Position numbers and translations under genes: made by a program. Below the pieces are notes generated by a model. That model worked only from the letters and a program-made list of their open reading frames with translations, had not been told where the DNA came from and did no database searches. A stretch of 64,000 nt of DNA from Smittia aterrima (taxonomy: Eukaryota; Arthropoda; Insecta; Diptera; Chironomidae), in NCBI GenBank assembly GCA_033063855.1, contig CP093830.1, forward strand, positions 11,160,854 to 11,224,853, read 5' to 3'. Shown one piece after another: positions 20,849 to 32,800 of the stretch; the first letter of the stretch is position 1, and every line of letters starts with the position of its first letter.

Positions 20849-22304
20849 TTAACTCGATTCCGTGGCACTTTCTCTTTTTGGAACGATAGCCACGTGAGGT
20901 GGCAGAGGGACCCAATGTTGAAAGTGTAACTTCAAATATTCTTGCTCAACGGATTCTTCGACTGGACGTCTTTCTATGATTTTCGTTTCACCATCAACTG
21001 TTTCAGTTAATTGATATTCGAGTGAGAATGGATATTCATATTGAGGGACTTTAATGCCGGGAGGGAAAGTCATCGCTTCAGGAGTCCAAGGCTGTTGACC
21101 TTCTTTCAATCCCTCGTGAGGATCTTTTTGCGGTGGCTTCGTAGTAGTTTCAAGAACATCCGACATTCCTATCAACTTTAGCAGGAAAATGTGAATATTT
21201 GCTTCAGCAGATAATTCTTTCTCTACTGGTGCGGCAAGTGTTGTTGTTGGAATGAACGATGCAAGATTCTCAGGATACATTCCGGAAAAACACTCGAGAA
21301 CTCTTCTATTTGCTTGGGAGCTTACATCGAAATATTCAAACGTTGAGTTGCAAACAACATCAGAATTTGACGTCAGTTCACAGCTTGTGCAAATAGTTGA
21401 TGGTTCTTCATTTCGGTTGCACTCTATTGATTGAAGATTGACCGTTGAGTTGTCATCGAATTTTGGACATGATTTTTGTATGCGATCATCGAGACAAGTG
21501 TAAACTTTTCCGTTTCCGTTGAGCATAATTTGATCTTGAGCGATTTTCATTCCTCCTTTGCAGAAAATCAGTGACTTTCCTGTAGGTACGTTAAGTGGCA
21601 GTAATGTTGCTAGTCCGAAGGCAGTGGCAGCTCCCATGACTGCTGCAGCTGGAAGAGTCCGGTCAGACCCTGAAAAGTTTGACGCATTCGATTTTAATTA
21701 AATTGAGTTGACAAAATTGTTTGTACGAACCTGGAAGTTTATTTTCGAAATAAGGCGATCGTGTTGTGTATCTCCATTCTCTGTCTTCGTGAGCGCCCCA
21801 AATTTTACCAGCTGAACTTCCAAGACCGAACATGAGTGCTCCGGTCAAAAGTGAAGATGATTCTCCATAATAATTATTTTTCAAAAACGTGTTATTGCCA
21901 ATTCCACGTCTTCCAAATTGGTTGCCGTAACTTCTTGAAATCATGTTTGAAGAATTTGGCTTTTTCAAAGGTTTATTCCAGACTTTAGAGGCTGGACTTT
22001 TCGTTAGACCAAACCAGTTAAAACCCGAACTTTTGGAACCTCCTCTGCTTTTTCCACCTTGCCCTAAAAGCATTTGTCTTTTATTATTAACAACTCAATA
22101 ATTCATTGCAACACTTTACCTCCTTTCCCTCCTCGACCGCCGCCTTCATTCAATGGAATGATAAAAAATTTATAAATAATTTAAATATTCAAAAAAAAAA
22201 ATTATTTAATTTTAGTTACCTCCTCGGCCTCCGCCTCCTTTACAATCAACCAAGTGATTGCATAATAAAATTAAACACAAAAATATTACTAAAGGCACCT
22301 TCAT
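20849..22304 (-). CDS. Secreted Gly-rich/Cys-rich protein, tandem copy B (C-terminally shortened)
   Basis: Four exons mirror copy A: 22220-22304, 22120-22143, 21731-22063 and 20849-21669, giving 420 residues. The signal peptide, the WNKPLKKPN stretch, the hydrophobic Gly/Ala segment and all nine cysteines of the C-terminal domain are kept. Differences from copy A: exon 2 lacks 12 bases (one GGGR unit of the glycine-rich repeat); one Glu is missing near KRESATESS; and a TAT-to-TAA change creates a stop 36 codons early. Past this stop the old frame stays open to the original stop, so the change is recent. The gene probably still makes a secreted protein without its charged C-terminal tail. It could be a functional paralog or an early pseudogene; intact splice sites and frame favour function. 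Confidence 0.75.
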
Positions 22305-23409
22305 TGAGCGCAATTTTAATATTTTTGATTTTTTTTTTCTCTTACAAGACTTCTCTGACTTTGATTCACGAGTTGCGAAATTTAAATGAAATTGGTTCTT
22401 GTCGTAATCTCGACTTAAAACAATTTGTCTCTTTCTCTTTTCACACTCAGATCTGTTCTTTCAAGAGAACTTAGGTATATGCGTTTCAATGTGACTCACA
22501 ATAATCGAGGTGCCCCGATTTGAATCAGTTTAAGAGAATAATTGGTTAAAGTCAGGGACGTGGGTCACATTTGAATTCAACTGTCAAATTTTCCCTTTAC
22601 CGAACAAATTCGATACGTTACGTACGTTACGTATGTTTTTTTGTATGGGAAAAAATGTGACCCACGTCCCTGCCTAGAGCCGAGTAATTTTTATCAATGA
22701 GCGTCACTGATCATTTTCGCTGGAATCAAATCAAAATTTTTTACGCGTTGTTTATTTTGAGACACATTGAGTCACTCAAAATCTTCGAGGTCTCGAAAAT
22801 AAAGAAGAAAGTTCATTATTTTGCACAACTCTGAAACTAATTTCCCCAACATTTCGTTTGAAACAATTTTTTAGTGTCAGCTTCTTGACAAAACTTCTCT
22901 TGCAAGCGAGACAAACGAAATTGAGTTTTGAAATGTTTTTGTGACTGAGATTCATTATGTTCCGTGTAATTCTTCTTTTGTGATTTTACTGAGCTTGTAA
23001 AGAAAGTCTAAATAAAAAGAGATTTGTCACAAAGTTCATTTGACTTCATCAGTCTCGTAAATAAATAAATCGATAAAAAGCTGCTGTGAGTTATTCAAAA
23101 GGAGAAAAATCTTGAGTCTCGTTTATCAGTTCATTTATTCAGTCGATTGCACTTCTGCTTACTTTTGCAATAAAGAATTTAAAAGAAAAAATATTATCAC
23201 AAATTGAAACATAAATTCTCCTCTTTCTTAATCCTTGAACGAGTTGTGCAAATTCCAACAGTAATATCGATGGTGTGTAAACTAACGATAACGTTACGCT
23301 GCTCGTTGAGAAGTTTACGTCGACTCGAATGCATAAAAGAATTCATTTTCCATCATTGAGCTTCACATGTGAGCAAATAACTCAAGCACTTGTGCGATTA
23401 TGTGTCTCA
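22305..23409 (-). promoter_or_regulatory. Upstream region of copy B
   Basis: Counterpart of 17725-18616. It differs by the 142-bp MITE at 22543-22684, about 50 extra bases near 23285-23335, and small indels. The MITE lies about 240 bases upstream of the start codon, so it could affect expression of copy B relative to copy A. Confidence 0.5.
22543..22684. mobile_element. 142-bp MITE upstream of copy B
   Basis: Inner ends are a 20-base perfect inverted repeat, CAGGGACGTGGGTCACATTT at 22553-22572 and its complement ending at 22672. Ten or so weaker matching bases lie outside (TGGTTAAAGT versus the complement of CCTAGAGCCGAG). TAAT flanks both sides (22539-22542, 22685-22688). Copy A reads GAGAATAATTTTTATC at this point, an exact empty site. 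The middle contains a palindromic ACGTTACGTACGTTACGTA tract. The size and short A/T-rich duplication suggest a PIF/Harbinger- or hAT-related MITE, but I cannot settle the family. Confidence 0.82.
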
Positions 23410-26400
23410 AATTCCCCGCAAAACATCCTTCAACTGTGAAAACGTGATGTTGAATTTTCATGACAAAATGAATTCCATTCGGAAGAGTTTTATTCTTTGG
23501 ACGAGTAACGATGAGTCGACGCCATTCATTTCGATTTGAATATGACGAGAGAGAACTTATTTCGTGTTTAAAAAGTAAAAGCAATTAGAAAACTGTTGCA
23601 GTGAATTAATTAAAATGTTTACTCAGGAGTTTTCGTTAAAACGAGGGAGAACAAGGAAACAAAGCAGTTAATTTAATGAACAAGGATTAGGGTGGAAGTA
23701 CTTTCAGTTACTTGCTCAGGTGTAAGCGCTCGCTGACGCTTTTTCTCACGATGCTCTTAAATCATCATTATTAATTGCGAAATTCCTGCTGCATAAACAA
23801 CGAAAGATCCGCGGATTACGTCACAACGTAAATAAAGTGTTTCTTTATTTATGAGGTGTAGCATTTTAAATTAAGTTTTTAATTGTACGTTGCCACGAGA
23901 CGATGACACACCATCGACGATACTCTTCCCCATTCACTAAACGAAGCTTTAATTAATTGCATTAAGTCAACGAACGAACGAAGTGCACTTTTCATTCAAA
24001 TGCACTCGAGTCGATGAAATATTAATGAATCCAATGAGAAAGAAGGGGAGTGGTAGTTTGTTAGGAGTGAAGCGACTAGAGAAGTGAGTAATTAATGAAT
24101 TAGACTCGCAAAGTATTTCAAAGTGGACTTGAAAGCCGCAGGAATGCTGAAGAGTAGTCGAGAGAAAAGTTTTAATTAAAGGAGTCAGTAAGTCGATATT
24201 TTGCCACGAAAATACAGAAGAGAGAAATTATAGCAGACGCTCAAATCCATTTTGCCGAAGTAAATTAATTAAGAGGGGAGGCTTTGGCTCATAAGCTTTT
24301 AATAATGATCCATTAATAATAATAATGAACACGCACCATTGTTTTCGAGCCAAGCGGAAATGTTCAATTATTTTTTTGTTTCTGAAAGATCGAAGGCATT
24401 ACTCGCTTCTCTTAATCTCGTCCTATTCATCTCAGCCCCCAAGACACAGTTTTGTCGTTGAGGAAATTGTACGGCAAATGAGCTTATTGAACTCTCTCAT
24501 AAGATTACGAGTAATTCCATTCACTTAATTTTCTGCCGTTTGAGTCAGCAAATTCTATTTTTGAGAGAGCAAATTTAACTCGAGTTGGCGATAGCCAAAA
24601 AGTCTTCTTTTAAACAAATCTTAATTTTAGATGTTGCTCAGAATTTTGGGATTGAATTTGTTTAGGCAAATTTAAGGGATTTTACAATTTTCACTTGCGA
24701 CAGATTTAAAAGAGAAATTGAAAAAGTTTTTCCCTAAAAATCGCTCAAGTGAGTTCCATTAAAGATTAAAGGATCAAATAATGATATGACATGTCGCACA
24801 CCTCGCTTCAACAAACTTTGCTTCGATTAGCTGCACCTAATAGTTGTCAAAACAAGTTAAACATTTCCCAAGCGAAAAGCTTAAAGAGACTTCACTATGA
24901 CCAAACGAACTTTCGATGAGCTGAGTTCGGCGAAAGCATTCTTGTCAATATTTTCTTTTTCTCTCTCTCGACTCCTACGATAAAGCTCTCAAATTACTTT
25001 CATCAATTCTTGTGAAGTACTCGGAGTGAATCATATTGATAGTTCAATTTTTTTCCCAGGAAATTTCTTCATCTTGTATCCTCCTCAGTCTTCCATTAGA
25101 CACAACAGAGAAAAAAAAGGTTTTTCTGAAAACTCATGAATTCTTCATAATTTCCACAGTCACAAAAAGCTCTTTGTGTTTTCCCATTATCTCCTTTGTT
25201 TCCTTCACTAGAAATCGTATCGATTGCGTTTCTCTACCGCAGGCCAAGAAGGAAAAAAGTTCCAATTAATGTCATTACTGATCATTCTCGTCTCTCGAAT
25301 CGTAATAAATATTATAACCTGAAATGGAAAACCACTAAAACGGAAAGAGCAAAAGCCTAATAACAAAATTTATCGTCGTTAGCGTCCGCCAGTTGAGTCA
25401 CGGCTCGTTCATTTCCACAATCTATGAAAGGAAGCAAACAAATGGAAAACGCAGCCCCGAACCAAAAACAATAAACGAACGCTAACAAGTTTATTGACTC
25501 CTAAACTTTTTACGCCATTAGATCAATGGAATCGAAACGTAACTGTTCTGTAAATTGAATTCACGAGTAAGGAAGAATTTATGGCTTTCGAGAAATTTTC
25601 CTTTCTCTCTTCTCGTCGCATTGGAATTGAATTTCAGTGAAGCCAAAGTTCAAAGACAAACTAATTAAGATGATACAAGGATAATGGATATTGATGGACA
25701 GAGGAAGCCGAGAAGGAAAGCGAAATTGTGCTTCAGGTTTTATTGAATCAGCAGAATCGGATGGTTCAGAGCTCAGCATAACAAACTCAACGTCGTGAAT
25801 AAAAGTTGCTGTCAGGAAAAGGTAACATTTATTAAGACGACACACACTCGGTGGCCTTCTTGGAAAGAAATTATCTTTTGCTGACTTATCGTAAGAAGAT
25901 TTCCGAGAAAGCTTCGTCGTGTGGAGTCGAGAATAGTTTCGACAAAGTTTAAATGGTGAAAGATTGTGGGTGAAGGTTTCTCGGTCATTCTTGTCAATAA
26001 CTTCAAGCTTCGCAGAAATCATTTAGAATGGAATTGTCTTCCATTCGAATCAATGATGATTGAATTTCCACAGTTTCCGAAAAGTCGCTCATTCTCTGCC
26101 CGTTTACAATGTGACATGCCAATTTTATTGTCATCTCGATTCATCGTCGAGCGACTTCCACGAAATGTCCTTCAACAATTCCCTCCGCAATCGAAATCGG
26201 ATCATAATTTTCGAAGAAGTCACAACACGAGTTCCATTTCGAGTGAAGAAGATAATGTTGTTTATTTGAGGGCTTTTATAACACCGCAGTTGCTTTCAAA
26301 ACGTCCCCACGAGACTCGTAGAACTTCTTTTCTTCATCTCTTCGTGGAGATTCAAAAGACGACGTTATCACGAGCGAATCTCTCTATAAATTCAAATTGA

Positions 26401-29400
26401 TCGGTGCGGTTGCCTTTATCATCGCTGATTTTGATTGCAAGTCGTGTCAGTTCCAATATTGCCGAAAGCCTCTTCAACCGCTTTTGTTTATCTTCTCCTT
26501 CTTCTTCTGTTTTTTCGTTTCAAACAGGAAATGCTTTTCGTGACCCAGATTCGCTTCTTTATTTTTTTTATCTCCATTCAGGGAATCCACTTGAAGCAAC
26601 TCAAGATACGATAAAGAGCGGAAATGATTCTAATCTTCACGTTGACGTTGTGCACTGATGAACGAGTCGGGGGGTGTTTGAACGTAAACTGATTTTCCTT
26701 TAATGTTCGCAGCTTCCCGCACGTTAACAGTCGACAAACTTCGTTTATGTAAATGAGTAATTAAAGTCGAAGGCAGCGGGAGACTCACTTCAATTTAGTT
26801 GTCGCTTTGATGTCTCAGCCGACAAATTTCTTCTAAAAGAAAACATGATGAAGTTGACGTTAGGTCATGCAGAAGAACGAGAGTGGGAGAGAAATAAGAG
26901 TTGACGTGTCACCGCAATCTGACACGCTTGGCTTGTTTTCAACTTCTAGTGGAACCGAAATCCTTGAACTTTTTCCCTCTCGATGCATGTCAAGGAGCAT
27001 TATAAATTAAGCTGAGACATGAATAAATTTGATTCAGAATGAAGAAGGTAATGGAAATTGATGCTTGCGATGGAAAATCCGGCACTCAAACTTCATCCTA
27101 CTTTCCATTTAAATTGCTTTAAGTCAATGGTCGCTTCTTTGACTCGATGCATTCTCCATTCACTCTTTTACCGTCGCAATCTCTCAAATTGATTATGGCA
27201 CTTTTCATACTCCACAAGGAGTTAAAGCAAAGCTATTTCACTGAAAGCGATTCGATCGTATTTAAATAATAAGAAAGAACGCTCGTTTTCGCTCCGTCGA
27301 ACATTGTCAGAAAGTTTTCTCATTTTAATGAAATTGAATGAAATCAACAGAATTATTTTCTTCGACGCTTCAAAGACGAAAGCTTTTGAGTAACGATGAT
27401 TTATTTTTCCCACCCAATAATCTCCGTCAATAAGGAGGAGAAGAACAAGAAGATTTGTTTTTGCACTTAAGTTAAACGTGGGGAAGATTATGATTCGAGA
27501 AAATTTCCAGCGGAGCTTTTCATTCACAGAAGAAAAAAAATCGCTTGAAAAGGTCAAAATCTCATCTCTTTGTTCATTTTTTTAATAAATCATGATGCTC
27601 AGAAAGTTTTTGTGTTGATGCCATGAACTCTAGAATATAAAGGCGAAAGGTATTTGAGTTATGAGAGGCGTCGTCTCGTCCCATCGAATGGAAATATTTT
27701 TGAATTTTTTCACTCCCACTAACAACAGTGTCAAGGACGATCCGATCGATTTCCACTTGATTTCTTTAACTCGAGACACACGAAGAGAAACAACGCATTC
27801 AAAAATAGTGAGAGAGGAAGAAATGTCTTCCATAAATAACCTGGACGGCACGTAGTAACCGAAAGCAAGGACTACATCATTAAATATTTCTTTCCTTCTC
27901 CTTTTGTTACCTTACACAAATAATTTTATGAATAATTCAGCGATTAATGAAATGGAAACCTAACTTTTTACCACCCTAGCAAGAAGACAATCACATAATT
28001 TCAAAGTTCTTTAATCGAGTGGAATGCTAAGCCGCTCGAGGTTGTCGAGACTTTAAATGTCTCGTGAGGATTAAATTTTTGGTTCGTTGATCGAAGTTTA
28101 GTGACTGAGAGAGAAACTTTTGTAAAATTCCTTAAATTTTGGCTTGAATGTGGCAAAAACTTCTAAATTTTTAATCTCGATTTTTCCGCTTCTCATTCTC
28201 TCTCGTGGAAAAGGTTTTCCTTTAATTTTATGTGCCGCCCAACCTGAAAAGGTTTTCCTTTCTTTCTTCTCCTGTCTTTTATCATCAACATACATTTTTC
28301 AGTTCTTCATCACTGGCGAAGCCTTTTGTCGGCAGACTCATTGGAAATAGGTCAAGTTAATGTAAGAAGAGACGAAAGGATCTCTATGATAACAGAATTT
28401 TCTTTAGCTCTTTTACCGAAGGCGAAGAATTTTGAATTTTTCATTAAACATCGGGAGCTGGATGATGATGATTCGACCTGTCGGATCCGAAGGGTGAGAT
28501 TTGATATTGAACATGTAAGACGAACTGACTTCATCCTCTTCGTTGAATGAAAGGCTCGGATCCCTGCGGTGACAGATTGCGTGAATGATTCTGTTCGAAT
28601 GCCAATGGCGCTAATCCGATATGAAAGGAGAAAAGAAAGTTTAAATCGAAAAAGCTTTCATTTAAATTCGACAAGTTTAATCCCAAAAAGTCTTGGACGA
28701 ATTGAGTAAACCAACTGCAAAGATCAAAAAGTAACTTTTCTCATTCTTTAAATCTCACTAAAGCCCGAGCTTGCTGGGGATCCTTCATTATTATTGAGAT
28801 TCTTATCAAGCATGAAGATTCGAAAAGGATTTCAAAACAAACTTTTCTAACAATTTCAATTTTCGACCCTCACTTTCGACTTAAGCAAACATATTTCTGT
28901 AATTAATTAAAATTGGAAAGTTTCCTCGCCCAAATCATTTCTTTCTGAACAATCTTAAGTGTCTGAATCATCATTAGATTCAATGTGCTTTGAGAAAAGC
29001 TTTGAAAGAGTTTTGCAAATTGAATCCTTTTCATTTACACTGACCTCATTCGAACGCCATGAATGAGCTTTAATGTTTTTCGAGAGATTCTTCCACATCT
29101 TTTATGTCCGAAGGCTTTTGTCCATGATGTACAAGATATCCAGAAACTTATAGAAAATTGTTTGTTCTCTCTGTCGCTCTGTGTCTTGATTACAAACCAG
29201 AAAGCTTCATAAAGAAGAAGCCACAGGAAATATAATACTTCAAATATTTCATGGAACTTCCTTCAGAGTCTTAAGAAATTTAGACGATGTGGTTGCTTTC
29301 AATATGCTTCAATAAGTTTCCTTTGTAGAAGGATGTTAACAAGAACAAAGACAATGTCCATTTTATGAATAAAAATAAATCCAAACGAAGAAAATCTGAA

Positions 29401-29818
29401 AATAACTTTTACTTCAAAGTAAAACTTTCATTTTATAAGATTAACGATTTCTTGTTTTATTTTTCTCAAATGTTTTTAAATTTTCAAAAGGAATCGATTC
29501 ATAACTTTTCAATTTTTTTTTCTTCATAATTTCTTAAATCACAAAATTGTTAATAAACTTTTTTTCCATGCTTAGAGAGAAAAGGGTTTTCTTCCGTTTT
29601 ATTAAAAAGATTTTTTTTTCATCCACTTTGTTAATACAAAAATATTTTCATAGAGAATCATAAACTACGACTTCACTTTCTCCTTTGCGGAAATTTCATC
29701 GAAAAGTTTCTCAATACAACAACAATATCAAATGAAAGTTTGAGAAGGAGGAGAGAGTAGAAATGACTTGTGTGTGTGTTTGTTTGTATTATGAAAGAGA
29801 TAGAAGATTGTTTAGTTT
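23410..29818. other. Gene-free intergenic stretch
   Basis: No coding exon is supported. Open frames are short and overlap on opposite strands (for example 25579-26022 minus and 25966-26400 plus), as expected by chance in AT-rich DNA. The last 250 bases contain the 3' UTR of the minus-strand phospholipase gene, with an AATAAA on the minus strand at 29598-29603, about 216 bases beyond the stop. No repeat with clear termini was seen. Confidence 0.55.
29598..29603 (-). terminator. Candidate poly(A) signal of the PLC epsilon gene
   Basis: TTTATT on the plus strand is AATAAA on the minus strand, about 216 bases past the PLC epsilon stop. Other A-rich sites nearby could also serve. Confidence 0.35.
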
Positions 29819-32800
29819 TCAATTTTTCCACGATTTAATTTTCTTCATCGACATTCGTTTAAGTCGCGTTATCGTTGAAAGGAAATCATCTTTAGATTCC
29901 TCTTCGCTTAGTGTCTCACCCTCCGAGTAGTGCGATCGATGATTACTGTATGGATAGTCCACAAAATCTCGCTGCTCTGGACTAAACTTATGATGATGAT
30001 GGTGATGTCGATGCTTCGTTTTACGATCCGCATGCGTGTCCGACTTTTGTTTAATTCGTGACGTCGTTGGATCGCTTAGCATCGATTGAATTGGAAACTT
30101 CGATGGTCGTGAAATTCCCAACCCTTTACCTTTGTCAATGGATTTTACCTTTCGAAGAATCGATGGAGTTGATTGTGTTCTCTCTTGTATGATGAACCGA
30201 CCAAGGGTTTTCCAATTTGCTTGAGTCTTGTAAACATTCTCGTCTTGCTGTAAAATCCTCTGATGAATTGGTGTGTTGGCGTTATTAGGTTGAATCTCCT
30301 CCATCAAGAAGAAGTTGTTGGGATTGTCGAAGCGACGAGCCTTGAGCAGAGCTTGCGCAAGAACGTCCTGTGCCGTTGCTTTCAGCGGCACTCTCAGCAT
30401 CGCGTATGGAATGTCCGGAGACACATTGTAAACGCAAACAACAAAATGCTCGACATTCTCGACAAGTGCCAGTTCACTTGATTGAAGATTTGCTGATCCC
30501 GGCGATAGCGACGATGCTTTGACATTCATGTTTGTCGTCATGTAGTCTGATTGTTTCTCAGCAGCAGCTCCGACTCTTCTCACTGACGTCAGCCATGCTC
30601 GACTACTCGGATCGTCGCCTATCTTCTTTAAAATAAATCTTCCCTCGCCTTTCCACTTCGCTTGAGATTGTAAAGGTTTCTCAGTCGCATCCAACATTCT
30701 CTGTTTCGGCGGCTGTAATCGATCCTTCTTCTCCCACGAAGGGAAAACTTCCTCGACGAGAACAAAATCATTGAGATTTTCCAACGGTATGCCTCCCTTC
30801 ATTAAAGCTTGCTGTAAAACATCCTTTGTCGTGCTTTCCTGAATCACTTTGAGAATCGTGTAAGGTTCATCAGGCGTCACACCGTAAACTGTTAAGAAAA
30901 ACGTTTTTCTTTTTCCCTTATCGCTGTCGTTATTCATTTGATTGTGCAACAGCTTTGATTCCATCAGAGAGAGATTTGTTTTCGTTCGGTCCATCAACGT
31001 TTCATCAGCATAACAACTGTCGATTGTTTCTTCTTCGATGCGCGAATAGATAAAGAGTGACGCCATGTTGAGTAGCAAATTGGTCGATGACCGTAGACAG
31101 ACATGACGGTAGCCAGATCGTAGCGATTTGATGGACATGACGCGCTGTGCGAGCATGAAACCGCCATCCGAATCGTAAACGGCAAAACGGATAAAAGCCA
31201 AATCAATGAAGTTCACACGAAAATAGAATGTCTCGTTCCATATTGGATTGAATGCGTTGCGCATTATTGCTTTCGTTTTACGTTTACAACAGTCGCCGGG
31301 TATTCCAATTATTTCTATTTCAATATATGGACTACATAACAAATTATTTTGGTTCAAATACTGTCCGCTGACAACATTTATAACAATCTGCGTCGTATGG
31401 AGGCCGTCAAATTCTTTCTCGAGCGGATTGAATCGCCGATACATGAGATGTGATCGATTCCACATGATGCTGGGTTTACAAACGTAGCCGTAATTGTTGG
31501 TCTGCTCGAACATCGCTCGATTGATGTGCATTGGTAAGTCTTCGGTCTGATAGTTGAGAGCGACCATTTGCATTCCAAAGCTCCAGAAAAACACTGGATT
31601 AAAGTTTGACGAATCGATTCGAAGTCCAGCCGGATATGAACGGATTAATTGCGTTTCAGTGTGTGCCATGACGGCTAAAGGATGCTTTCGGCAAATCTTC
31701 TTGGCGTTCGCTTCGTTGATTGACGCGCATTGATAGCAAGGATGATTTACGTTAGCAATCGGATATCTCTTGTGAACTGTTATGTTATTGCCGCTACTGC
31801 TGCTGTGTTGCTGATATGATGTTGAAGCGTATGTGGTTACGAGCTCTTGTTCGCTTGATGTGTTTGATTCTGTCTCGGCATTACCATCGCCTGTCGTAAA
31901 GATTTTGATATTTGGTGATCCAGTAGTTGTAGTAGTTGTTGCTGTTGATAAGGCAGCTGCTGCTGTCGTGGATTGAGTGATTATAGTCGAGGACGATGAT
32001 GATAAAGCGCCTGACGGTGTAATTGTCCCATTTCGTTGGTTTTGATTGAGGTTGAAGTGAATCCAAGGGTTGAGTCCCCTAAATTTAATGGCTTGAACAT
32101 AACCAACGAGATCAGAGAGCTCCCGTGCGATTTGATTACTGCGCTTTTTTGAACGTTCTTCCATCTCAAGCTTGCGAACGTTAGCAGTAAACGAAGTAAT
32201 GCTGTGGCGCGTGTACTTATCATCCAATGATCCCCAAATGTTATAAGTCTTCTCGTCAAAATTATCAATATCATCATCATCCTCGTAGTCGCTATCCTCG
32301 AAATCTTCGTTCAACGACCCAGCGGAGCTGTTTGATATGATGGAGCTTGCACGGCCGCTTAAATTGCTCTGGTGCCTCATGTAGGGACTTCTGCAAATGA
32401 CAAATTAAATTCATATGAGTCGGTCGAGTGTCGAGTACGTGATGGTCTCCATAACAAATTAATTACCTTGGTGAGCTGATTCCGACTGGCAAATCCCCTA
32501 ATATCTTTTTGTTCTTGATAATTATTTTATACTTCAGTTGCTCTGGCGCCGGCAGGTAGGGCTCGTCAGTATAATCAATATCAAACATAAACTTCGTTAT
32601 CAGTTTATCGCCGAATGATGTCTGCGGAAAAATTTATGCAAACGATAAGTTAACAAAAGTTTCGCGACGAAAAAGTATTTATTAACTCGAATCGATAAGC
32701 ACTCGTTGTGGGTGGATCGAAAGTTACATCACGTTCCGTTCGAGTTAGTCTGAGTTTGAATATTTCGCAATGTCACATAATTTCTTTCTTTTCCACCCAC

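Larger units (their letters stand above)
18617..23409 (-). repeat. Tandem duplication unit B (about 4.8 kb, expanded by insertions)
   Basis: Second copy of the unit at 16006-18616. It is about 2.18 kb longer. Nearly all the excess is explained by three mobile elements with their target duplications: 374 bp (solo LTR), 1633 bp (inverted-repeat element) and 146 bp (MITE). A further 50 or so bases come from extra sequence near 23285-23335. Confidence 0.9.

Noticed and set aside
23363..23584. 73-codon minus-strand frame next to the right duplication breakpoint
   Set aside because: It looks slightly coding-like but is short, isolated and crosses the duplication edge. No partner exons were found.
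25579..26400. Two overlapping opposite-strand frames of 147 and 144 codons
   Set aside because: They overlap antisense, have no recognisable domain, and neither has neighbouring in-phase exons. Length alone is not enough in this composition.
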